From: Candidatus Competibacteraceae bacterium
Lineage (GTDB): Bacteria; Pseudomonadota; Gammaproteobacteria; Competibacterales; Competibacteraceae
Assembly: GCA_020445045.1 (NCBI GenBank)
Contig: JAGRHI010000314.1
Span: forward strand, 1 to 5,680
Length of the DNA: 5,680 nucleotides
Direction of reading: 5' to 3'
The notes under the pieces were generated by a model. The model made no database searches and was not told the DNA's origin. It worked only from the letters and a program-made list of their open reading frames with translations. Made by a program: the position numbers and the translations under genes. This document shows, piece after piece, positions 1 to 5,016 of the stretch. Positions within the stretch are counted from its first letter, which is position 1; each line of letters starts with the position of its first letter.

Positions 1-1
1 G

Positions 2-34
2 CTGAAGTATCTTGCTAATCAGGTTTTTCGTTGA
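2..34 (+). CDS. Possible C-terminal tail of an upstream gene (partial)
   Basis: One frame is open from the left edge for ten codons (reading LKYLANQVFR) and ends at TGA 32-34. The other two + frames stop at once or within six codons. This could be the end of a gene lying left of the window, but ten codons is far too little to identify a product or to exclude chance. No T-rich terminator follows it. Confidence 0.2.
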   Translation: MKYLANQVFR

Positions 35-150
35 GCACGCGGTGTCTCTATATCGTTTCGGCGCTTTTGCGGACTTCGCATCCCTGAAAATTTAGCAGTC
101 GTGGCCGGCGGCGGATCGCCAGCGGTCGGACATCCTCCACGGAGTTTTCC
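35..150 (+). promoter_or_regulatory. Leader region of lgt
   Basis: This short spacer is more AT-rich at its left end and carries no convincing ORF. It must hold the lgt promoter unless lgt is read through from upstream. I see only weak hexamers: TTGCGG at 67-72 with AATTTA at 89-94 (16-bp spacing), and TATATC at 49-54 without a good -35 box. The ribosome binding site GGAG at 141-144 lies six bases before the lgt ATG. Confidence 0.3.
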
Positions 151-945
151 ATGCTCGTACATCCCGATTTCGATCCGGTGGCGTTCAGTCTAGGGCCGCT
201 GCATGTGCGCTGGTATGGCCTCATGTATCTGCTGGGCTTCCTCGCCGGCTGGGCACTGGGCCGTTACCGCGCCCGCCAACCCGGCTCCGGCTGGACCGCC
301 GCCCAGATGGACGATCTGGTGTTCTACATCGCCTTGGGTGTCATTCTCGGCGGTCGGATCGGCTACATCCTGTTCTATGGCTTCAGTTCCTTCCTCGACA
401 ATCCGCTGGTGCTGTTCCGGGTCTGGGAGGGCGGCATGTCGTTTCACGGCGGTTTTATCGGCGTGTTGCTGGCCATGGTGCTGTTTGCCCGCAAGTACCA
501 AAAAGGATTCTGGCCGACCATCGACTTCATCGCGCCGCTGATCGCGCCGGGTATCCTGTTCGGCCGACTTGGCAATTTCATCAATGGGGAATTGTGGGGT
601 CGGGTCACCGATCTGCCGTGGGGGATGGTGTTCCGCCAGACCGGCGACAATTTGCCACGCCATCCGTCGCAGTTGTACGAGGCGACGCTGGAAGGCTTGG
701 TGCTGTTCCTCATCGTCTGGCTGTTTTCGGCCAAGCCGCGCCCGACCATGGCGGTGTCGGGGGTGTTCGCGCTGAGCTACGGTATTTTCCGCTTTCTGGT
801 GGAGTTCGTCCGCCAGCCGGACGCGCAGCTCGGCTATCTGGCTTTCGGTTGGGTGACCATGGGACAGGTGCTGTCGCTGCCGTTGATCGTGGTGGGCGTG
901 GTGCTGCTGGCGCTGGCCTACGGTCGAACGGCCGGCCGGACATGA
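151..945 (+). CDS. lgt: Phosphatidylglycerol--prolipoprotein diacylglyceryl transferase
   Basis: Lgt is the inner-membrane enzyme that moves diacylglycerol from phosphatidylglycerol to the lipobox cysteine of prolipoproteins, the first step before signal peptidase II (Lsp) and Lnt. The 264-residue product is slightly shorter than E. coli Lgt (about 290). It is strongly hydrophobic with several membrane segments (near residues 17-37, 56-76, 96-113, 124-140, 180-193, 200-212 and 236-257). The signature GRLGNFINGELWGR lies at 138-151. By comparison with E. coli, the essential residues are present: H99 in SFHGGFIG, R139, N142, G150, and the R214/E218 pair in IFRFLVEF. The ATG has GGAG six bases upstream, and MLVHPDFDPVAFSLGPLHVRWYG is a typical Lgt beginning. 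thyA, a common downstream neighbour of lgt, is absent; an iron-storage pair follows instead. Confidence 0.97.
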   Translation: MLVHPDFDPVAFSLGPLHVRWYGLMYLLGFLAGWALGRYRARQPGSGWTAAQMDDLVFYIALGVILGGRIGYILFYGFSSFLDNPLVLFRVWEGGMSFHGGFIGVLLAMVLFARKYQKGFWPTIDFIAPLIAPGILFGRLGNFINGELWGRVTDLPWGMVFRQTGDNLPRHPSQLYEATLEGLVLFLIVWLFSAKPRPTMAVSGVFALSYGIFRFLVEFVRQPDAQLGYLAFGWVTMGQVLSLPLIVVGVVLLALAYGRTAGRT

Positions 946-1076
946 GCGCGTTTCGCACCGCCGCTTTGCTGGTTTCCGAGGCGCTTTTTCGTGTGGGGTA
1001 TGAATCCATGGAAGGCCATGGTGGGGAATCGATCAGCTTCGGCAACCAAACCGATTGCAGGCAGTCTTTAGAGTGA
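942..1076 (+). CDS. Doubtful small ORF overlapping the lgt stop
   Basis: An ATG at 942 overlaps the lgt TGA (ATGA arrangement) and opens a 44-codon frame that begins MSAFRTAALLVSEALFR and ends DCRQSLE before TGA 1074-1076. The ATGA overlap is the classic layout for translational coupling. However, there is no clear Shine-Dalgarno sequence, the peptide resembles nothing I know, and the frame is simply the continuation of a longer chance frame inside lgt. It has no clear signal peptide or membrane helix. More likely noncoding. Confidence 0.18.
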   Translation: MSAFRTAALLVSEALFRVGYESMEGHGGESISFGNQTDCRQSLE

Positions 1077-1118
1077 TCGGTCAAGGTTCCGTCAGTTCAA
1101 CCGGGGAGGATGATTTCC
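1077..1118 (+). promoter_or_regulatory. Leader of bfd with strong ribosome binding site
   Basis: GGGGAGG at 1103-1109 is the best Shine-Dalgarno sequence in this area and decides the bfd start. It sits nine bases before the ATG at 1119, but directly abuts the alternative in-frame ATG at 1110, which is therefore unlikely to be used. No convincing sigma70 hexamers and no AT-rich Fur-box-like sequence are visible in the whole lgt-bfd spacer (946-1118), so the bfd promoter remains unplaced. Confidence 0.6.
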
Positions 1119-1403
1119 ATGTTTTTGTGCATCTGCAAGTCGATTTCCGATACGCAAATCCGCGAGGCGGTCGATCAAGGCGCTCGCACCATCGGCGACA
1201 TCAGCGCTCGTTTTGGGGTGGGCGTCGAATGCGGCAAATGCTTGGATGACATACGACAGCTTCTCGATGCTTGTTTGCTGGCCCCGCCAGCGACCCCGCC
1301 AGCAACTCCGCCAGCGACCCCGACGGTGGTTGAGGTTGAGCCACCGCGGGCCACGAACGAGCCCGCCCCCCAGCGGGCGGCCTGGTTTGCCGTGGATTTA
1401 TGA
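1119..1403 (+). CDS. bfd: Bacterioferritin-associated ferredoxin with Pro/Ala/Thr-rich tail
   Basis: Bfd is a small cytosolic [2Fe-2S] protein of the BFD-like family. It binds bacterioferritin and delivers electrons through the haem, so that stored ferric iron is reduced and released. The N-terminal part (residues 1-50) is a clear match: MFLCICKSISDTQI carries C4-x-C6, and VECGKC carries C38-x2-C41, the four cluster ligands in Bfd spacing. The start at 1119 is chosen because of the Shine-Dalgarno spacing and because E. coli Bfd begins MYVCLCNGIS. The protein is 94 residues, against 64 in E. coli. The extra part (about 55-94) has three PPAT repeats, an acidic/proline-rich stretch, and a short hydrophobic end, AAWFAVDL. 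bfr starts 18 bp after the stop, so the two are probably co-transcribed and their products partners. Family assignment is secure; the role of the tail is unknown. Confidence 0.93.
   Translation: MFLCICKSISDTQIREAVDQGARTIGDISARFGVGVECGKCLDDIRQLLDACLLAPPATPPATPPATPTVVEVEPPRATNEPAPQRAAWFAVDL
1284..1319 (+). repeat. Three 12-bp tandem repeats coding PPAT in bfd
   Basis: Three consecutive 12-bp units (1284-1295, 1296-1307, 1308-1319) of the form CCGCCAGCRACY each encode Pro-Pro-Ala-Thr. A degenerate fourth unit (CCGACG) follows. Because the unit length is a multiple of three, copy number could vary without a frameshift. The repeat forms a flexible, extended linker between the ferredoxin domain and the C-terminal end of the protein. 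Confidence 0.85.
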
Positions 1404-1421
1404 ATTCTGGGAGAGAATCCG

Positions 1422-1886
1422 ATGAAAGGCGACGCCAAGGTCATTGAATATCTGAACAAAGCCCTTCGAAATGAGTTGACCGCCATCAACCAGTATTTCC
1501 TGCATGCTCGCATATTCGATGACTGGGGCTTTGGCAAACTGGGCAAGCACGAATACGACGAGTCGATTGACGAGATGAAGCACGCCGATCGCTTGGTGCG
1601 GCGAATTTTGGATTTGGAGGGGCTGCCCAACTTGCAGGATCTCGGCAAGCTTTATATCGGTGAAAACGTCGAAGAAGTCTTTCGAGGGGATCTGAAGCTC
1701 GAACATGACGCTCACCCGCTGTATCGGGAAGCCATTGGCTATTGCGAGAGCTGCGCCGATTACGTGACCCGCGATTTGCTGAGCGCTATCCTCGCCAGCG
1801 AGGAAGAGCATATCGGTTGGTTGGAGACCCAATTGGCCCTGATCGGACGTCTGGGCTTGCCCAATTACCTCCAAGCTCAGATGTGA
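1422..1886 (+). CDS. bfr: Bacterioferritin
   Basis: Bacterioferritin assembles into a 24-subunit cytosolic cage with haem at subunit interfaces, oxidises Fe(II) and stores it as a ferric mineral. The 154-residue product aligns without gaps to most of E. coli Bfr (158 residues), starting MKGDAKVIEYLNKALRNEL. All di-iron ferroxidase ligands are in place (E18, E51, H54, E94, E127, H130), as is the axial haem ligand M52 in DEMKHAD. The C-terminus NYLQAQM ends slightly short of the E. coli protein. An unusual C108-x2-C111 pair lies in helix D (GYCESCADY). GGGAGAG at 1409-1415 is six bases before the ATG. It directly follows bfd, whose product should reduce its haem for iron release. The presence of M52 separates it from haem-free ferritins of the FtnA type. 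Confidence 0.97.
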   Translation: MKGDAKVIEYLNKALRNELTAINQYFLHARIFDDWGFGKLGKHEYDESIDEMKHADRLVRRILDLEGLPNLQDLGKLYIGENVEEVFRGDLKLEHDAHPLYREAIGYCESCADYVTRDLLSAILASEEEHIGWLETQLALIGRLGLPNYLQAQM

Positions 1887-1926
1887 GGCGACTCCGGCGG
1901 TTACTCGTGGATCGGACTGCTGTAGC

Positions 1927-1953
1927 CGGTGGTTTCGTGCTACGATTCCACCG
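1927..1953. promoter_or_regulatory. 27-bp dyad overlapping an extended -10-like element
   Basis: The arms are CGGTGGTTTCGT (1927-1938) and ACGATTCCACCG (1942-1953), separated by GCT. Ten of twelve positions pair; the two TT positions in the middle of each arm do not. TGCTACGAT at 1938-1946 fits an extended -10 (TGN plus TACGAT, four of six matches to TATAAT), though no good -35 box is seen. The site could be a repressor operator over the glycogen-cluster promoter. Alternatively, it could be a hairpin that ends bfr transcription, although AATGGCC rather than T's follows it. Confidence 0.4.
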
Positions 1954-2029
1954 AATGGCCTGTCGTGCCAAACCAACCTAATCCGCCGGAGCGCGCCGCC
2001 GTGTCCCGGCCATCAGAATGAAGAATTTT

Positions 2030-2035
2030 GGGGAG
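2030..2035 (+). promoter_or_regulatory. Ribosome binding site deciding the GH13 start
   Basis: GGGGAG lies six bases before the ATG at 2042. The in-frame ATG at 2018 has no Shine-Dalgarno sequence before it, and would add eight residues (MKNFGESP) that contain the ribosome binding site itself. The protein therefore most likely begins at 2042 with MLIYNLFPLLAGPF, directly at the first strand of the catalytic barrel. Confidence 0.75.
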
Positions 2036-2041
2036 TCGCCG

Positions 2042-3322
2042 ATGCTGATCTATAACCTTTTTCCTTTGTTGGCCGGGCCGTTCGGGGACTGGGAACCGCA
2101 CTTCAAACGGGCCGCCGACATGGGGTTCGACTGGATTTTCGTCAATCCAGTCCAGAAACCTGGTTCCTCGGGCAGCCTCTATTCCATCGCCGATTACTTC
2201 AAGCTCAATCCCCTGATGGTGGACCCGGCGTCCAAGCTTTCCCCCGAGGAGCAGATCAAGCGCGCGCTGGCCACCGCCGACCAGCTGGGTCTCAAGGTGA
2301 TGGTGGACTTGGTGATCAACCATTGTGCCTTCGATTCCGAACTGACGCGCCAGCACCGCGAGTGGTTTATGGAGGAAAACGGCGAGATTGCCCATCCGTT
2401 CTGCATGGAAGATGGCCGCAAGGTGGTATGGGGCGACCTGGTCCGCTTCAACCACCAGCATACCTCCGATCCGGAAGGGCTGTACCGCTACTTTTACCAG
2501 ATTGTCGAATTCTTGCTGAAACTGGGGTTCAAGGGCTTTCGCTGCGATGCGGCCTATCAGATTCCCGGTCATATCTGGGGGCGGCTGATCCGCGAGATCC
2601 GGCAGAAATATCCGGATACGGTATTTACCGCCGAGACCCTGGGTTGCACCGCCGATCAGACCAAGCAGACCGCCCAGGCTGGTTTCGATTATGTATTCAA
2701 CAGCTCCAAGTGGTGGGATTTCCACGGCGCTTGGTTGCTGGAGCAGTATCAACTGGTCCGTGACATCGCCCCGTCCATCAGTTTCGCCGAGAGCCACGAT
2801 ACCGATCGGCTGTTCCAGGAGGTCGACGGCAACGTGGCGGCGATGAAGCAGCGCTATCTGTTCTCCGCCCTGTTTTCCGCCGGCGTCATGATGCCGATCG
2901 GGTTCGAGTACGGGTTCCGTCGCCGGCTGCACGTGGTCAACACCCGCTCCAGCGATTGGGAACAACCCAACATCGATTTGTGCGAGTTCATCACCGCCGT
3001 CAATGCGATCAAGCGTCAGTACGCCATTTTCCGGGAGGAGGCCCCGACCACGATCCTGCCCTACCAGAATCCCAATATCTTGCTCATGTGGAAAGCGTCG
3101 GTCCGCACTCATGAGGAAGCGCTGATCATTCTCAACAAGGATCCCTGGAACCATCAGTACTTCCACGCCGAGAATCTGGGTACCTACATCCAGGCCGGTG
3201 CGCCGTTGCTGGATGTGTCGCCGGAATATACCCTGGAATATATTCCCCGACCCTTTGGCTACGATTTGCGACCGGGTCAGGCTTTCGTGATGGTCGCCAG
3301 CCGTGATCATCTGCCGGTTTGA
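2042..3322 (+). CDS. GH13 alpha-amylase-superfamily protein, GlgE-like, compact
   Basis: This 426-residue cytosolic (no signal peptide) protein has the GH13 catalytic (beta/alpha)8 barrel, which cleaves or transfers alpha-1,4/1,6 glucosidic bonds. All four conserved regions are visible: region I DLVINH at 89-94; region II GFRCDAA at 165-171 with nucleophile D169 and R167; region III AETLG at 197-201 with acid/base E198; and region IV AESHDTD at 249-255 with H252 and D253. Retaining activity is therefore expected. The barrel starts at residue 1 with no N-terminal domain. Residues from about 340 form a C-terminal beta domain (ALIILNKDPW, LDVSPEYTLEYIP, FVMVAS) like that of GlgE-type enzymes. 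Motifs such as HREWF and the QKYPDTVFTAE context also recall GlgE (maltose-1-phosphate maltosyltransferase), but region IV is of the ordinary amylase type. Substrate is open: glucan hydrolase, maltosyltransferase or debranching-like. Its position before a glycogen synthase gene supports a glycogen role. Confidence 0.88.
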   Translation: MLIYNLFPLLAGPFGDWEPHFKRAADMGFDWIFVNPVQKPGSSGSLYSIADYFKLNPLMVDPASKLSPEEQIKRALATADQLGLKVMVDLVINHCAFDSELTRQHREWFMEENGEIAHPFCMEDGRKVVWGDLVRFNHQHTSDPEGLYRYFYQIVEFLLKLGFKGFRCDAAYQIPGHIWGRLIREIRQKYPDTVFTAETLGCTADQTKQTAQAGFDYVFNSSKWWDFHGAWLLEQYQLVRDIAPSISFAESHDTDRLFQEVDGNVAAMKQRYLFSALFSAGVMMPIGFEYGFRRRLHVVNTRSSDWEQPNIDLCEFITAVNAIKRQYAIFREEAPTTILPYQNPNILLMWKASVRTHEEALIILNKDPWNHQYFHAENLGTYIQAGAPLLDVSPEYTLEYIPRPFGYDLRPGQAFVMVASRDHLPV

Positions 3323-3413
3323 CGGGAAGAGGCGCGCGGGCGCGGCTCGAGTCTTCATTCTGGAATAGGGGGTGGCCCGGGCTGCCGCGTCCGCCCCAGG
3401 AACCCGAGATAAC

Positions 3414-3419
3414 AAAGGA
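3414..3419 (+). promoter_or_regulatory. Ribosome binding site deciding the glgA start
   Basis: AAAGGA is nine bases before the ATG at 3429. A GTG at 3372 in the same frame would add 19 residues of low-complexity character (ARAAASAPGTRDNKGRQF) not found in the family. The ATG gives MYIVQIATECAPVAKVGG, the canonical first strand and ADP-glucose-binding loop of glycogen synthases. Confidence 0.8.
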
Positions 3420-3428
3420 CGGCAGTTT

Positions 3429-4901
3429 ATGTATATCGTTCAAATTGCTACTGAATGCGCCCCCGTAGCCAAAGTTGGCGGGTTGGCGGATGTGATTTTC
3501 GGCCTGAGCCGAGAGCTGGAAATTCGCGGCAACGAGGTCCAGATCATCCTGCCAAAGTACGACTGCATGCGCTACGACCAAATCTGGGGCTTGCAAGTCA
3601 CCATGAAGGATCTATGGGCCCCCTGGTACAACGGCGCCGTGCATTGCTCGGTCTGGTTCGGCTTCGTCCATGGTCGAAAATGTTTCTTCATCGAGCCGCA
3701 TTCCCCGGACAATTTTTTCAACCGCGGACACTTCTACGGTTTCTCGGACGATGTCAGCCGCTTTGCGTTCTTCAGTAAGGCGGCTTTGGAATTCCTGCTC
3801 AAGGACAACCGTCGTCCCGATATCATCCATTGCCACGATTGGCAGACCGGATTGGTGCCGGTGCTGTTGTTCGAGCAGTACGCCCACGCCGGCATGCACT
3901 GGCAGCGGGTCTGCTACACCATCCACAATTTCAAACATCAGGGCCTGACCGGCGAGTACGTGCTGTGGGCGACCGGCCTGACCAATATTGCTCATTATTT
4001 CAACTTCGATCGGCTGCGCGATAACTTCAACCATACCGCCGTCAGCTTGATGAAGGGGGGTATCGTCTACTCGAATTTCGTGACCACGGTGTCGCCGACC
4101 CACTCGCACGAGGCGCGCTTCACCGATCAGGGCGGGGGATTGAATCATACGCTGAACGTGCATCACGGCAAGTTCGGCGGGGTGTTGAACGGCATCGATT
4201 ACGACGTCTGGAACCCGGAAATCGACTCGCATATTCCCAGCCGTTACAATATCGAAACCCTGGATGACAAATACGCCAACAAGGAAGCGTTGCGTGATCG
4301 GCTATGGCTGAGCAAGGACTTCAAACCGATCATCGCCTATGTGGGCCGGCTCGATAGTCAGAAAGGCGTCCATCTGATCCATCACGCCATTTTTTACGCT
4401 CTGCGCAACAACGCCCAGTTCGTGTTGCTCGGCTCCAGTCCGGACCCGCACATCAACCATCATTTCTGGAATTTGAAGCGGCATCTCAACGACAGCCCGG
4501 ATTGTCACTTGGAACTGGGCTTCGACGAGGAGTTGTCGCACCTGATCTATGCCGGGGCGGACATGGTGGTCATGCCCAGCCTGTTCGAGCCCTGCGGGTT
4601 GACTCAGATGATTGCGTTGAAATACGGCACGGTGCCGATCGTGCGCGAAGTCGGTGGCCTCAAGGATACGGTGTTCGACAAGGATTACTCCCACAAACCG
4701 TTCGAGGAGCGCAACGGCTATGTCTTCCAAGGGGCCGATCACGCCGGCATCGAGTCGGCCATGCACCGCGCCATTGCCTTGTGGCACAACTATCCGGACG
4801 ATTTCCGCCGCATGATGATCCACGGCATGAGCTACGATTATTCGTGGGCTCGGCCCGGCCAGGATTACCTGAACATCTACGAGCACATCCGTTGCAAGTA
4901 A
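3429..4901 (+). CDS. glgA: Glycogen synthase (GT5), GlgA2 / starch synthase III-IV-like
   Basis: Glycogen synthase transfers glucose from ADP-glucose (rarely UDP-glucose) to the non-reducing ends of alpha-1,4-glucan in the cytosol. The 490-residue product has the two Rossmann-like halves of a GT-B fold. The N-terminal GT5 domain (about 1-245) shows the nucleotide-sugar loop KVGGLADV at 15-22 with K15, HCHDWQTG at 134-141, and TIHN at 164-167 with H166. The C-terminal GT1-like domain (about 295-475) shows VGRLDSQKG at 305-313 (R307, K312) and the catalytic LFEPCGLTQ at 386-393 with E387. The ending YSWARPGQDYLNIYE is typical. Many stretches, for example LPKYDCMRYDQIWGL (41-55), HCSVWFGFVHGRKCFFIEPH (72-91) and LEFLLKDNRRPDIIHCHDWQ (120-139), match my recall of cyanobacterial GlgA2 and plant SSIII/SSIV far better than E. 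coli GlgA (477 residues). It lies 106 bp after the GH13 gene and 115 bp before the GH57 gene. Confidence 0.95.
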   Translation: MYIVQIATECAPVAKVGGLADVIFGLSRELEIRGNEVQIILPKYDCMRYDQIWGLQVTMKDLWAPWYNGAVHCSVWFGFVHGRKCFFIEPHSPDNFFNRGHFYGFSDDVSRFAFFSKAALEFLLKDNRRPDIIHCHDWQTGLVPVLLFEQYAHAGMHWQRVCYTIHNFKHQGLTGEYVLWATGLTNIAHYFNFDRLRDNFNHTAVSLMKGGIVYSNFVTTVSPTHSHEARFTDQGGGLNHTLNVHHGKFGGVLNGIDYDVWNPEIDSHIPSRYNIETLDDKYANKEALRDRLWLSKDFKPIIAYVGRLDSQKGVHLIHHAIFYALRNNAQFVLLGSSPDPHINHHFWNLKRHLNDSPDCHLELGFDEELSHLIYAGADMVVMPSLFEPCGLTQMIALKYGTVPIVREVGGLKDTVFDKDYSHKPFEERNGYVFQGADHAGIESAMHRAIALWHNYPDDFRRMMIHGMSYDYSWARPGQDYLNIYEHIRCK

Positions 4902-5001
4902 ACGATCGGGTGCATCGCCGTCGCCGGAGGTCGCGCCCGAGATTGCATGGGGTCCAGGCGCTGGGCCAGTCGCCAATCCCCGATTCATCCAGCCATTGTC
5001 C

Positions 5002-5006
5002 AGGAG
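5002..5006 (+). promoter_or_regulatory. Ribosome binding site of the GH57 gene
   Basis: AGGAG is ten bases before the ATG at 5017 and supports that start. The preceding 115-bp spacer (4902-5016) shows one imperfect stem, CGGGTGC at 4907-4913 with GCGCCCG at 4933-4939 including a G-U pair, without a following T-run. The spacer therefore does not look like a terminator, and read-through from glgA is likely. Confidence 0.65.
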
Positions 5007-5016
5007 AACGCCACGC

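Larger units (their letters stand above)
1887..2041 (+). promoter_or_regulatory. Spacer between iron-storage pair and glycogen cluster; likely promoter region
   Basis: This 155-bp spacer is the longest gap between well-supported genes downstream of bfd. It holds a 27-bp dyad at 1927-1953, an extended -10-like TGCTACGAT at 1938-1946 inside that dyad, and a longer-range inverted repeat at 1893-1903 and 1979-1990. There is no stem followed by a T-run, so no standard intrinsic terminator for bfr can be called. A promoter for the glycogen cluster is expected here, because the function of the genes changes across it. Confidence 0.45.

Noticed and set aside
190..663. Minus-strand frame opposite lgt
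   Set aside because: It lies wholly within lgt, which is certain from its signature motifs, and the antisense product is low-complexity and polar.
1110..1118. ATG at 1110 as the bfd start
   Set aside because: It directly abuts the GGGGAGG sequence, leaving no spacing. The ATG at 1119 matches both the spacing rule and the family N-terminus.
946..1118. Fur box or IscR site ahead of the iron-storage genes
   Set aside because: Expected from function, but no AT-rich Fur-like palindrome or IscR-like motif is visible.
3369..3397. GC-rich stem (GGGGTGG with CCGCCCC) between the GH13 gene and glgA
   Set aside because: It contains a G-U pair and a 15-base loop, and no T-run follows. It is too weak to call a terminator or attenuator in such GC-rich DNA.
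1940..3415. A 491-codon open frame on the minus strand opposite the GH13 gene
   Set aside because: It is the antisense shadow of a GC-rich coding gene. The + strand frame has all GH13 catalytic motifs and a ribosome binding site, while the antisense product shows no recognisable domain.
3372..3428. GTG at 3372 as the glgA start
   Set aside because: It would add 19 residues absent from the family. The ATG at 3429 has a proper ribosome binding site and the canonical N-terminus.
4907..4939. Imperfect stem between glgA and the GH57 gene
   Set aside because: It is seven pairs with a 19-base loop and no T-run; not a convincing terminator.
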